A stretch of DNA of 64,000 nucleotides from Flavobacterium caseinilyticum (GCF_004349085.1 NZ_SMFM01000001.1:620001-684000); one strand, 5' to 3'. Positions 45,885 through 54,165 are shown, counted from the stretch's first letter. Numbers and translations are program-made. Notes: generated by a model not told the origin, from the sequence alone.

Positions 45885-45918
45885 CAAAATTAACAAAACA
45901 ATTCTTTTTTTAGAACAA
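45885..45918 (-). promoter_or_regulatory. Promoter of the DUF4403 gene
   Basis: On the minus strand TTG (45918-45916), a 23-nt spacer and TAATTTTG (45892-45885) fit the -33/-7 pattern; the leader is about 16-18 nt. Confidence 0.5.
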
Positions 45919-46064
45919 ACTGTAACATTTTCATGTCATTCATGTCTTATGAGTAAATTCCCGTAAGGCTGTAGCTTTTATGATTTAAATTCTTCAGCCA
46001 AAAAGATTGCAAAAAAATAAGGGAGGAAAGGATTTTTGTTTTTTAAAATATTAAATATGTGTAG

Positions 46065-46072
46065 TACCTTTG
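46065..46072 (+). promoter_or_regulatory. Promoter -7 element of the tolC-adaptor genes
   Basis: TACCTTTG matches TAnnTTTG. It contains the TTG at 46070 that opens the longest frame, so translation must begin downstream, at ATG 46094. Confidence 0.62.
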
Positions 46073-46093
46073 CTACTCTTTCATTCAGAGAAT

Positions 46094-47464
46094 ATGAAAA
46101 AAAATAGTTGGATCAGTTTCATTTTTATCATGCTATTTGGTTTGTCTGTTCAGGGACAATCAAAAAAATGGACACTGGAAGAGTGCGTAAAGTATGCTAT
46201 ACAAAATAACATTTCGATCAAGCAATCAGAGTTGGATTCAAAGACAGCGCTCATCGATAAAAAAGATGCATTTGGGAATTTCCTTCCGTCATTAAACGCC
46301 AGTGCTTCTCATTCTTGGAATATTGGTTTAAACCAAGACATAACCACAGGACTTTTACGCAATCAAACTACCCAATTTACGTCTGCTGGAGCTACTATGG
46401 GAGTCGATATCTATAAAGGACTGCAAAACCAAAATGCGTTGCGCAAAGCCAATCTTTCGATAGTAGCAGCGAAATATCAGTTATTGAAAATGCAGGAAGA
46501 TATTGCCTTAAATGTTGCCAATGCTTTTTTACAAGTTCTTTTTAACAAAGAAAATTTAAAAGTGCAACAAGCGCAATTGGGAATCAATGAAAAACAATAT
46601 CTCCGTTCCGAAGAATTAGTTAATGCTGGTTCGATTCCTCGTGGTGATTTGTTAGATGTAAAAGCGACGGTTGCATTAAACAATCAAAATGTCATTGCAG
46701 CGGATAATGCAGTTTTGATTTCTAAATTGAGTTTGGCTCAATTGTTACAGTTGAAAGATTTTGAAAATTTTGATGTGATGGATGAATCAACTCTGACAGA
46801 TGAAAATAATATGCTGGCACAAACTCCGGCTTCCATTTATGGGCAAGCGGTAGAAAATCGAACCGAGTTGAAAATTGCCAAAACCAATTTAGAAATTGCC
46901 CAAAAAAATATAGAAATTGCAAAAGGAGCTTATCAACCTACTTTACAAGGTTTTTATAGTTTTAACAGCAGAGTTTCGTATGCCGATGTTCCTGAATTTA
47001 ACAACGTGGGAAATATAATTGGCACAAAAAAAGCAGCACCATTTTTCACCCAGTTTGGCGACAATAAAGGGCAATCTTTTGGAGCACAGCTATCCGTACC
47101 AATTTTCAATGGGTTTTCGGTTCGAAATAATGTGGAGCGATCTAAAGTAAATTTTGAAAGATCAAAAATTGCAGTTGAGCAACAAGAATTAGATTTGCAA
47201 AGAAATGTTTTTACGGCATTTACGGATGCTAAAGGCGCTTTGAAAGCCTACGAATCGGCAGTGACTGCGCTTGAGGCAAGACAGGGAGCTTATAATTATG
47301 CCAAGGAAAGGTACGATGTAGGTTTGATGAATTCTTTTGATTTCAACCAATCGCAGACCTTATTGACTAATGCCCAATCAGAAGTTATCAGAACGAAATA
47401 CGATTATATATTTAAAATAAAAATAGTGGAATTTTATTTTGGAATTCCTCTTATCAAAAACTAA
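46094..47464 (+). CDS. TolC-family outer-membrane efflux protein
   Basis: The 456-residue protein (start ATG 46094, chosen because the earlier TTG lies in the promoter) has a signal peptide (cleavage near VQGQ) and two repeats of the outer-membrane efflux domain, about 30-225 and 255-450. WTLEECVKYAIQNN at the N-terminus and YDVGLMNSFDFNQSQTLL near the C-terminus are typical, and the long Gln/Ala/Asn-rich helices form the periplasmic tunnel. It is 6 nt from the adaptor gene. The inner-membrane pump is not encoded next door. Confidence 0.92.
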   Translation: MKKNSWISFIFIMLFGLSVQGQSKKWTLEECVKYAIQNNISIKQSELDSKTALIDKKDAFGNFLPSLNASASHSWNIGLNQDITTGLLRNQTTQFTSAGATMGVDIYKGLQNQNALRKANLSIVAAKYQLLKMQEDIALNVANAFLQVLFNKENLKVQQAQLGINEKQYLRSEELVNAGSIPRGDLLDVKATVALNNQNVIAADNAVLISKLSLAQLLQLKDFENFDVMDESTLTDENNMLAQTPASIYGQAVENRTELKIAKTNLEIAQKNIEIAKGAYQPTLQGFYSFNSRVSYADVPEFNNVGNIIGTKKAAPFFTQFGDNKGQSFGAQLSVPIFNGFSVRNNVERSKVNFERSKIAVEQQELDLQRNVFTAFTDAKGALKAYESAVTALEARQGAYNYAKERYDVGLMNSFDFNQSQTLLTNAQSEVIRTKYDYIFKIKIVEFYFGIPLIKN

Positions 47465-47470
47465 TTTACC

Positions 47471-48766
47471 ATGTCAAAGAAAACAATTTATATTCTAATA
47501 GGCGGAGCAATAATAATCATTGCTACATTGATCACCCTTTCAAAAACGGGAGTAATCGGAAATAAGGATAAAGGGACTGAAATTGAAATTGCCCAAGTTA
47601 CGCCCATCACTATTGTCGAAACAGTTTCGGCGACAGGGAAAATTCAGCCCGAAATCGAAGTTAAAATTTCCTCAGAAGTTTCCGGTGAAATTATTTCTTT
47701 AAATGTAAAAGAAGGTCAAGTCGTGAAAAAAGGAGATTTACTAGTCAAGATAAATCCAGACTTATATACCTCGGGTTATAGACGTTCAGTGTCAAATTTA
47801 TCTGGAACCAAAGCAAATTTAGGCCAAGCGGATGCTTCGTTTAAGGAATCGAAATCCAATTACGACCGAAACAAAACGCTATTCGAAAAAGGAATTATCT
47901 CGAGAGCAGACTGGGATAAAGCTCTTGCATCGTATGAGGTGGCAAAAGCAGCGAAACAAAGTGCTTATTTTAATGTTCAAAGTGCTTCTGCAACGGTAAA
48001 TGAGGCCAAAGACAATTTAGGGCGTACTACTATTTATGCTCCTGCAGATGGAACTATTTCTATGCTGAATGTAGAATTAGGTGAACGTGTTCTTGGAACA
48101 CAACAAATGACCGGAACGGAAATTTTGAGAGTTGCGAACCTAAACAACATGGAAGTTGAAGTTGATGTAAATGAAAACGATATTGTAAAAATTAAGGTAG
48201 GAGATGAAGCGAATGTTGAAGTAGATGCTTATTTGAAAAAACAATTTAAAGGTGTTGTAACCAGTATTTCTAACTCGGCGAGTTCTGCATTGACGGCAGA
48301 TCAAGTTACCAATTTTAAAGTCAAGGTCAGAATTGTCAAAGAATCATACGAAGATTTACTAGAAGGCAAGCCAGATACATATTCACCTTTTAGACCTGGA
48401 ATGACTGCAACAGTGGATATCATTACACAAACGAAAAGCAATGTTTTAGCAGTGCCAATAAGCGCTGTTGTAATCAAATCAGATACTGCTGCCGTAAAAG
48501 ATATTAAAGTTTTAGATCCTAATGAAGAACAAAAAGGAACCGCGTCAAAAAGCGATAAAAAATTCGAATGTGTATTTGTAAAAGTAGGGGATAAGGCTAA
48601 AATCCGAATTATTAAAACAGGAATTCAGGACGATACGAATATTGAAGTGTTGACAGGTCTTAAAAAAGGCGACGTGGTAATTACCGGGCCATATTCTACT
48701 GTGTCCAAAGATTTGAATTCAGGGGATAAAGTAACGTTAAAAACAAATACAGAAGTTAAGAAGTAG
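47471..48766 (+). CDS. RND/MacA-type periplasmic adaptor (HlyD family)
   Basis: This 431-residue adaptor bridges an inner-membrane transporter to TolC. A single N-terminal anchor (about 5-25) is followed by a lipoyl half (VSATGKIQPEIEVKISSEVSGE), a coiled-coil hairpin (about 95-175), the second lipoyl half (RTTIYAPADGTISMLNVELGERV) and beta-barrel and membrane-proximal domains to the end. The tight spacing with tolC marks a transport operon, but the next gene is tsaB, and no MacB-type ABC transporter or RND pump lies within this window after it. It probably works with a pump encoded elsewhere. Confidence 0.92.
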   Translation: MSKKTIYILIGGAIIIIATLITLSKTGVIGNKDKGTEIEIAQVTPITIVETVSATGKIQPEIEVKISSEVSGEIISLNVKEGQVVKKGDLLVKINPDLYTSGYRRSVSNLSGTKANLGQADASFKESKSNYDRNKTLFEKGIISRADWDKALASYEVAKAAKQSAYFNVQSASATVNEAKDNLGRTTIYAPADGTISMLNVELGERVLGTQQMTGTEILRVANLNNMEVEVDVNENDIVKIKVGDEANVEVDAYLKKQFKGVVTSISNSASSALTADQVTNFKVKVRIVKESYEDLLEGKPDTYSPFRPGMTATVDIITQTKSNVLAVPISAVVIKSDTAAVKDIKVLDPNEEQKGTASKSDKKFECVFVKVGDKAKIRIIKTGIQDDTNIEVLTGLKKGDVVITGPYSTVSKDLNSGDKVTLKTNTEVKK

Positions 48767-48828
48767 TTGCTTCAGATTATAAATTTCAAGTGGTCACCTT
48801 AACTTTAAACCTAATATATTAAATTATT

Positions 48829-49497
48829 TTGTCGTATATATTAAATATTGAAACTGCTACTAAAAACTGTTCTGTTGCTCTTGCAAAAGAAGGAAAAACA
48901 GTTTTTTGCAAAGAAATTGCAGAAGAAGGGTACTCCCATGCCGAACGACTTCATGTTTTCATTGAAGAGATTATAAAATTAGCGGGGATTACGCTTAACG
49001 ATTTGTCAGCTATAGCCGTTAGTCAGGGTCCTGGTTCTTACACGGGACTTCGAATTGGAGTTTCGGCTGCTAAAGGGCTTTGTTTTGCACTGGATATACC
49101 GTTGATTGCCGTTGATACATTACAGGTTTTGGCATCGAAAGTTATTATTTCAGACGGTTTGATTATTCCAATGATTGATGCCAAAAGAATGGAAGTGTAC
49201 AGCGCTATTCATACGTCAGATTTTCAACGCAAACGAGAAGTTCTTGCCGAAATAATTACTGAAAATTCGTTTGAAGATCTGCAGGAAACACTTTATTTTG
49301 TTGGTGATTGCGCTGAAAAATGCAAGTCGGTTTTGACTGCTAAAAATCATATTTTCTTGGAGAACATAAAATACCCTTCTGCTCATGAAATGAGTCTGTT
49401 AAGCTATGAAAAATACAAAAGAAATGAAACGGTTGATGTAGCTTATTTTGAGCCATTTTATCTGAAAGATTTTCTGATAACCGCTCCAAAGAAATAA
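48829..49497 (+). CDS. tsaB: tRNA threonylcarbamoyladenosine biosynthesis protein TsaB
   Basis: TsaB is the Kae1-like partner of TsaD in making t6A37 in tRNAs that read ANN codons. The 222 residues start TTG (read as Met), giving the normal N-terminus SYILNIETATKNCSVAL; there is no ATG in the right place. SQGPGSYTGLRIGVSAAKGL is the diagnostic segment. The gene converges on the MscS gene with 9 nt between the stops. TsaB often follows the adaptor gene in flavobacteria, but it has no functional tie to efflux. Confidence 0.93.
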   Translation: MSYILNIETATKNCSVALAKEGKTVFCKEIAEEGYSHAERLHVFIEEIIKLAGITLNDLSAIAVSQGPGSYTGLRIGVSAAKGLCFALDIPLIAVDTLQVLASKVIISDGLIIPMIDAKRMEVYSAIHTSDFQRKREVLAEIITENSFEDLQETLYFVGDCAEKCKSVLTAKNHIFLENIKYPSAHEMSLLSYEKYKRNETVDVAYFEPFYLKDFLITAPKK

Positions 49498-49506
49498 TAT
49501 TTTTAC

Positions 49507-50334
49507 TTAAGAACTGCTCTTGGAAGATTCCCTTACATAGGGCTGAATGACAATTCCCTGCGCATCAAAAGCTTGTTTACAATTTTCAAGAGTGTCAGCA
49601 TAGACTCCCCAAAAATCTTCATTTGTTGCCCAAGGTCTCACAGCAAGTTGAATAGCACTGTCGGTTAAGTTCTTAACGGAAACTTCAGCTGCGGGAATTT
49701 TAAGAACTTTTGGATTATTAGCTAGAACGGCTGTTATTATTTCTTTTACTTTTTTAATATCGGTTTCATAAGAAATAGCAATGGTTAAATCTGCTCTCCT
49801 AAAATTTTGTAGTGAATAGTTGATTATGTTCCCGTTTGACAAGGAGCCGTTTGGTATAAAAATCGTCTGATTGTTAGCCGTTATTAATTTAGTTACAAAA
49901 ATTTGTATTTCACAAACGGTTCCAGTTACTCCTTGTGCTTCAATAGTATTTCCTACTTGAAATGGTTTGAAAAGAATAATCAACATTCCGCCTGCGAAAT
50001 TCGATAAGGAACCTTGTAGAGATAAACCAACCGCAAGTCCCATAGCACCCAAAATGGCGACAAAAGACGAGGTTTCAATACCTAATTTTGAGATGAAAGA
50101 CACAAACAATACTACTCTCAATACCCAAAGTAAGATATCGGCAAGAAATCGCGTCAGTGTAGGATCTAAATTCCTTTTCACCATTATGCTTCTGATGAAT
50201 CGATTGATAAGCCTGATGATATAAAGTCCGGCAAATAATATTATAAATGCAGAAATTAATTTTGGGGAATAGTCAATTAATACTTTTATAAAAGTGTTGG
50301 CGTAATTAGTAATTTGATCCGGATTTAAATTCAT
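49507..50334 (-). CDS. Small mechanosensitive ion channel (MscS family)
   Basis: The 275-residue MscS-family channel has three transmembrane helices (about 15-40, 58-80, 88-110) with the pore helix FVAILGAMGLAVGLSLQGSLSNFAGG, including the conserved Gly/Ala pattern, and the cytoplasmic beta domain FKPFQVGNTIEAQGVTGTV. It opens under membrane tension to release solutes on hypo-osmotic shock. The longer frame starts at 50388, but that is inside the terminator region of the preceding gene, so ATG 50334 is used. The neighbours, an LEA-like protein and dodecin, also suggest stress physiology. Confidence 0.93.
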   Translation of the reverse strand: MNLNPDQITNYANTFIKVLIDYSPKLISAFIILFAGLYIIRLINRFIRSIMVKRNLDPTLTRFLADILLWVLRVVLFVSFISKLGIETSSFVAILGAMGLAVGLSLQGSLSNFAGGMLIILFKPFQVGNTIEAQGVTGTVCEIQIFVTKLITANNQTIFIPNGSLSNGNIINYSLQNFRRADLTIAISYETDIKKVKEIITAVLANNPKVLKIPAAEVSVKNLTDSAIQLAVRPWATNEDFWGVYADTLENCKQAFDAQGIVIQPYVRESSKSSS

Positions 50335-50344
50335 TTTATATATA

Positions 50345-50372
50345 ATAAAAAACCTTCTCAGAAGGAGAAGGT
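50345..50372 (-). terminator. Terminator of the LEA-like gene, in front of the MscS gene
   Basis: AACCTTCT (50351-50358) pairs with AGAAGGTT (50365-50372); read on the minus strand the stem is followed by TTTTTTATTATA. It is 44 nt beyond the stop of the repeat-protein gene and 11 nt before the MscS start codon. Confidence 0.8.
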
Positions 50373-50385
50373 TAAATTTGAAAGA

Positions 50386-50393
50386 CAAAAATA
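50386..50393 (-). promoter_or_regulatory. Promoter-like -7 element upstream of the MscS gene
   Basis: TATTTTTG (minus strand) matches TAnnTTTG. It lies upstream of the terminator hairpin, so a transcript from it would have to read through the hairpin to reach the MscS gene. Confidence 0.4.
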
Positions 50394-50416
50394 CGAATAA
50401 ATTCTTTTTCAGTAAA

Positions 50417-51412
50417 TTAATCGCTGTCTTCTTCTGTTTTATTTATGTTTTTTCTCGGAAACTTTTCTTCTTCCTCTTCAGCTTCTTTCAACAAACTTGC
50501 TTTTTTACTTGTAGCCTCAGCTGTGTTTGAAACTGCGGTTATGCCTTCATTGGTTAAATCTTCAACTTTTTCAGCAGTTGTATCCGCATTTTCTTTTACG
50601 TTTTCAATGGTATCTGAAACAGCTGTTTTAGCATCTTTAGTTAAATCTTCTGCTTTATCAGCAGTTGCATCCGCATTATCTTTTACGGTTTCAATAGTAT
50701 CTGAAACAGCTGTTTTAGTTTCAGTAATTAAATCTTCTGCTTTATCGGCAATTGGATTCGCATTTTCTTGTACGGTTTCTACAGTGTTTGCAACAGCAGT
50801 TTGTGCATCATTTGGTAAATCTTCTGCTTTTTCAGAAGTTGTATGTGCTTTTTCTTTTACGGTTTCGATAGTATTTGAAACATCAGTTTTAGCATCATCA
50901 ATCAATTCTTCTGCTTGATCAGCGATTGAATCCACTTTTTCTTTTACGGTTCCTGTAGTGTTTGCAACAGCAGTTTGTGCATCATTTGGTAAATCTGCTG
51001 CTTTTTCAGAAGTTGTATGTGCTTTTTCTTTTACGGTTTCGATAGTATTTGAAACAGCAGTTTGTGCTTCATTAGTTAAATCTTCCGCTTTATTGGCTAC
51101 TGGCTCCGTCTTTGTACTAATTTTTTCTTTATTGTGCCCGGTAAAATCTTCCACTTTCTCAATAATTGGAGCAGCTGCTTCTTTTACTTTTTCAAAAGTT
51201 TCTTCTGCAAAAGTTTCTGCTTTTTCCAGATAAGGTGTTGCGGTGTCTTTGGCTTTTTCAAAAGTTTCTTCTGCAAAAGTTTCTGCTTTTTCCAGATAAG
51301 GTGTTGCGGTTTCTTTTGCTTTATCAAAAGTTGTTTCCGCTTTTTCTGCTAATTCGTTGGCAGTTTCTTTGGCTGAGCCAAATAATTTTTTAAAAAATGA
51401 AGTAAGTCCCAT
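50417..51412 (-). CDS. LEA-like repeat protein
   Basis: This 331-residue protein is highly charged, Ala/Thr/Lys/Glu-rich and almost free of aromatic residues after its first 12 residues (MGLTSFFKKLFG, an amphipathic N-terminus). It holds two 22-residue repeats (TATPYLEKAETFAEETFEKAKD type, about 36-79) made of 11-mers, then seven 29-residue units (KAEDLTNEAQTAVSNTIETV and nine more residues), the last partial. The pattern is that of group 3 LEA or apolipophorin-like proteins: long amphipathic helices that coat membranes or protect proteins on drying, freezing or osmotic stress. The C-terminus is acidic. Function is inferred from composition only. Confidence 0.78.
   Translation of the reverse strand: MGLTSFFKKLFGSAKETANELAEKAETTFDKAKETATPYLEKAETFAEETFEKAKDTATPYLEKAETFAEETFEKVKEAAAPIIEKVEDFTGHNKEKISTKTEPVANKAEDLTNEAQTAVSNTIETVKEKAHTTSEKAADLPNDAQTAVANTTGTVKEKVDSIADQAEELIDDAKTDVSNTIETVKEKAHTTSEKAEDLPNDAQTAVANTVETVQENANPIADKAEDLITETKTAVSDTIETVKDNADATADKAEDLTKDAKTAVSDTIENVKENADTTAEKVEDLTNEGITAVSNTAEATSKKASLLKEAEEEEEKFPRKNINKTEEDSD
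50785..51060 (-). repeat. 87-bp coding repeats, two-unit (174-bp) duplication
   Basis: Within the LEA-like gene, the block that reads GCAACAGCAGTTTGTGCATC and onward for about 90 bp occurs twice, 174 bp apart (near 50788 and 50962), almost base for base. This is two 87-bp units, so a recent in-frame duplication is likely. Confidence 0.7.
51188..51315 (-). repeat. 66-bp tandem coding repeat
   Basis: In the 5' part of the LEA-like gene, a 66-bp unit including TTTCTTCTGCAAAAGTTTCT is repeated in tandem with near-perfect identity. It encodes the 22-residue helix repeat. Confidence 0.75.
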
Positions 51413-51723
51413 GGTTTTTTTGTTTGATTAGTCATACAATATTAATCAAATTTTTCTTCGGTTTCTTTATTAATTCATTAATAATTTGTTGATAATCAGT
51501 ATTTGAGATCTAACACATGCAGTTTTTCTGGGGGAACCACAGTTTTGTTGGTTTCGAGAATCTAAAGAGGGGAGCATTAATTATTTTGGGATTTTTGAAA
51601 ATCTTTTAAATATTTGCCTTAAAAAACTATAGCTTTCGTCCTAATTATTAAATAGAACATTTTTAAAATAAAAAGCAAATTTAGGGTCAAAATGGTAATT
51701 ATTTAAAGCCATTAAATGGTTTG
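51413..51723. other. Intergenic region upstream of the LEA-like gene
   Basis: The region is AT-rich and lies between the LEA-like start and the dodecin terminator. It should hold the promoter of the LEA-like gene, but I see no exact TAnnTTTG on the minus strand near its start. There is a G-rich patch near 51530 (CTGGGGGAACCACAG) that I cannot explain. No RNA gene recognised. Confidence 0.4.
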
Positions 51724-51756
51724 AAAATAAAAAAAGCGTCTCCAAGGAAACGCTTT
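51724..51756 (-). terminator. Terminator of the dodecin gene
   Basis: AAAGCGT (51733-51739) pairs with ACGCTTT (51750-51756), extended inward with one mismatch, and on the minus strand it ends in seven Ts. Confidence 0.85.
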
Positions 51757-51779
51757 AAATTGTCTTTTTTTTAATTAAT

Positions 51780-51980
51780 CTATTCGAGTTCGAAAGTTAA
51801 TTTTAGATTCACTCTAAATTCTGTGATAATTCCGTCGCTAACTTTCGCACTTTGTTCATGAACATAAACTGAACGGATGTGTTTTACAGATTTTGAGGCT
51901 TTAGCAACGCCTTTGCGAGTAGCATCTTCCCAACTTATCTCTGAGTTGGAAAGTATTTCGATTACTTTTAATACTGACAT
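51780..51980 (-). CDS. Dodecin, flavin-storage protein
   Basis: Dodecins form hollow 12-mers that bind and store flavins. The 66 residues match the family over the full length: VLKVIEILSNSEISWEDATRKGVAKASKSV, then SVYVHEQSAKV and FRVNLKLTFELE (each segment separated by a few residues). The usual position of the flavin-stacking aromatic residue in this family is Trp, here the W in ISWEDA. It is a single gene with its own terminator. Confidence 0.93.
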   Translation of the reverse strand: MSVLKVIEILSNSEISWEDATRKGVAKASKSVKHIRSVYVHEQSAKVSDGIITEFRVNLKLTFELE

Positions 51981-52096
51981 GATTTCTATTTATTAAGTGA
52001 AATATAAATTTACCGAATTTATTTAATAATTCCATCCAAAAAACTAAAAATTTTCGCTTAACTATAACAATATCAGGCAAATAAATTTTCTACTTC

Positions 52097-52996
52097 TTAT
52101 GCATTGACTGCTTCAACTTTGATACCCTCATCGTTCAGCATGCTTTTTAACATGTTTTCAATACCGCTTTTGAGTGTGAAAGTCGAAGAAGGACAGCCGC
52201 TGCAAGCTCCTTGTAAAATCACCTTTACTGTTTTTTCACTTTCATTGTAAGAATCAAAAGCAATGTTACCTCCGTCAGCTTGCACGGCAGGTTTTACGTA
52301 TTCTTCTAATATGTTGATGATCTGCTGAGAGGTCACGTCCAGATTATCAAAATCTTTAGCTTTTGTACTTTCTTCAGCTGTTACCGTAGCGACATAATTT
52401 TCATCTAATACAGTTCCGCCGTTTTCAATATATTGTTTGATAAAACTTCTTAATTCTAGGGTTATTTCCTGCCACTCACTGATTTCATATTTGGTTACCG
52501 AAATATAGTTTTCATCAATAAAAATTTCTTTTACATAAGGAAATTTAAAAAGTTCTTTGGCTAACGGTGAAGCAGCAGTTTGATCGATATTTTTGAATTC
52601 AATAGCGTTTTTGGTCAGCATTCTGCTCACCACAAATTTTAAGGCTGAGGGATTTGGAGTGGTTTCGCCATAAACTGTCACGGGTTGTATTTTGCTTTTG
52701 TTTTCGTCTATTTCGATAATGGTTCCGCCATCGTTTACAAACGTTTCCATTTGCTCTGCTACAGCATCTTTAACATCATTCCATTCAACAATATTATATT
52801 TCTCGATTGCAATAAAATTTCCCGAAATATAAACAGTTTTCACAAACGGTAAATAGAAGAGCTGCTGGGCAAGTGGAGAAGTTTTCGCTTCATCTATGTT
52901 TTTGAATTCATAACTTGCATTTTGAGTAATAAAATCCTCGAATTCGAACTTTAATATGGTTGGGTTTTGTGTTTCTTTTATGGTAACTTTGCTCAT
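52097..52996 (-). CDS. NifU/Nfu-type Fe-S scaffold with doubled N-terminal domain
   Basis: The 299-residue protein ends with a NifU C-terminal domain (about 220-295) carrying GACSGCPSS with Cys265 and Cys268, which holds a transferable 4Fe-4S cluster. In front are two copies of the Nfu N-terminal domain (about 8-100 and 110-205). The repeats align: FKNIDEAKTSPLAQQLF against FKNIDQTAASPLAKELF, and EWNDVKDA against EWQEITLE. Most Nfu proteins have a single such domain, so this looks like an internal duplication. It should deliver clusters to apo-enzymes. Confidence 0.93.
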   Translation of the reverse strand: MSKVTIKETQNPTILKFEFEDFITQNASYEFKNIDEAKTSPLAQQLFYLPFVKTVYISGNFIAIEKYNIVEWNDVKDAVAEQMETFVNDGGTIIEIDENKSKIQPVTVYGETTPNPSALKFVVSRMLTKNAIEFKNIDQTAASPLAKELFKFPYVKEIFIDENYISVTKYEISEWQEITLELRSFIKQYIENGGTVLDENYVATVTAEESTKAKDFDNLDVTSQQIINILEEYVKPAVQADGGNIAFDSYNESEKTVKVILQGACSGCPSSTFTLKSGIENMLKSMLNDEGIKVEAVNA

Positions 52997-53013
52997 GACT
53001 TTTGAAATTTTTA

Positions 53014-53021
53014 CAAATTTA
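53014..53021 (-). promoter_or_regulatory. Promoter -7 element of the NifU-type gene
   Basis: TAAATTTG (minus strand) fits TAnnTTTG and lies 17 nt before the start codon. No clear TTG at -33. Confidence 0.5.
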
Positions 53022-53045
53022 GTAAAGTTATTTTCTACGAATACC

Positions 53046-53053
53046 TATATTTG
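53046..53053 (+). promoter_or_regulatory. Possible promoter -7 element of the PorP/SprF-type gene
   Basis: TATATTTG fits TAnnTTTG and lies in the divergent gap, 113 nt before the start codon. No TTG at -33 is visible, so this is weak. Confidence 0.35.
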
Positions 53054-53166
53054 GTTTTTTAATGAATAAATTAACTTTAGTTTAATTTTTTGATTAAGAA
53101 TTTGGCCATGTTTTATGATACTTCGTATTGATTAAGAATTATTTATTTTACTAAAAAAGTATTTAA

Positions 53167-54165
53167 ATGTATAATAAAATTAAGATTTTAGCTGCTCTTT
53201 TATTTATTTCTCACTATTCTTTTTCACAAGAAGGAATCCCTGTTTATTCGGATTATTTATCAGATAATTATTATTTAATTCATCCCTCGATGGCTGGTGC
53301 GGCTAATTGTGCAAAACTTAGGGTGACTGGTCGAAAGCAATGGTTTGATCAGGAGGATGCGCCGGAGTTGCAGACATTAAGTTTCAACGGCAGAATAGGT
53401 GAAAAGGCAGGAGCGGGGATTATTCTTTTTAATGATAAAAATGGGTATCATTCCCAAAAAGGAGTCAAACTGACTTACGCGTATCATTTAATGTTTTCAA
53501 GAGATGAGATCGATTTGAATCAGTTGTCTTTTGGTATCAGTGCCGGTTTAATCCAAAGTCAATTAGACGAAACCGAATTTCTTCAATCTGGCGATTTCGA
53601 TCCAATCATTGATGGGACTGTGGTTCAAAAAGACGCGTATTTCAATGTAGATGTAGGCGCTTCGTATAATTTTTTGAATTTTTATGCGCACGCGACAGTC
53701 AAAAACGCAATTGAAACCCGAAGAGAAATATATACAGAGTACGAAAGTGATAATTTAAGAAAATATTTATTGAGTGCCGGATATGTGTTTGGAAATAGAG
53801 AGAAAATACTATTTGAACCTTCTCTTTTATTTCAGATGGTTGAAAAAACTACTGAGAAATCAATTGACATAAATTTTAAAGCCTATAAAAATTTAGATTT
53901 TGGAAGGCTTTGGGCAGGATTATCGTATCGAAGAAGTTTTGATGGAGCTGAATATCTTGATGGCACGACCGTTTCTAAACAAAATTTGCAATATATAACA
54001 CCAATTGTGGGTGTTAATTATAAAAATTTTATGCTGGCTTACACATACTCTCAGTTATCAGGCGCTGTTAAGTTTGATAATGGTGGTTATCACCAAATCA
54101 CATTAGGTATTGACTTATTTTGTAAACCTGTTAAATATGACTGCTATTGCCCATCAGTTAATTAA
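53167..54165 (+). CDS. PorP/SprF-type outer-membrane protein (type IX secretion associated)
   Basis: This 332-residue protein is a PorP/SprF-family outer-membrane barrel. A signal peptide (cleavage near SFSQ) is followed by the family opening, SDYLSDNYYLIHPSMAGAA, then KLRVTGRKQWFDQ and a beta-rich body with many aromatic strand ends. PorP/SprF proteins work with type IX secretion, each often paired with one large surface protein such as the gliding adhesin SprB. No such partner is adjacent here; the next gene is a carbonic anhydrase, 18 nt away. It is a likely paralogue, not necessarily SprF itself. Confidence 0.88.
   Translation: MYNKIKILAALLFISHYSFSQEGIPVYSDYLSDNYYLIHPSMAGAANCAKLRVTGRKQWFDQEDAPELQTLSFNGRIGEKAGAGIILFNDKNGYHSQKGVKLTYAYHLMFSRDEIDLNQLSFGISAGLIQSQLDETEFLQSGDFDPIIDGTVVQKDAYFNVDVGASYNFLNFYAHATVKNAIETRREIYTEYESDNLRKYLLSAGYVFGNREKILFEPSLLFQMVEKTTEKSIDINFKAYKNLDFGRLWAGLSYRRSFDGAEYLDGTTVSKQNLQYITPIVGVNYKNFMLAYTYSQLSGAVKFDNGGYHQITLGIDLFCKPVKYDCYCPSVN

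Noticed and set aside
46070-46093. TTG start at 46070 for the TolC gene
   Set aside because: It lies inside the TACCTTTG promoter element; the signal peptide begins at ATG 46094.
50445-51393. Tandem repeats resembling a CRISPR array, and long open frames on the plus strand
   Set aside because: The repeats are in phase with the minus-strand LEA-like gene, have no unique spacers, and plus-strand frames are mirror images of the repeat coding.
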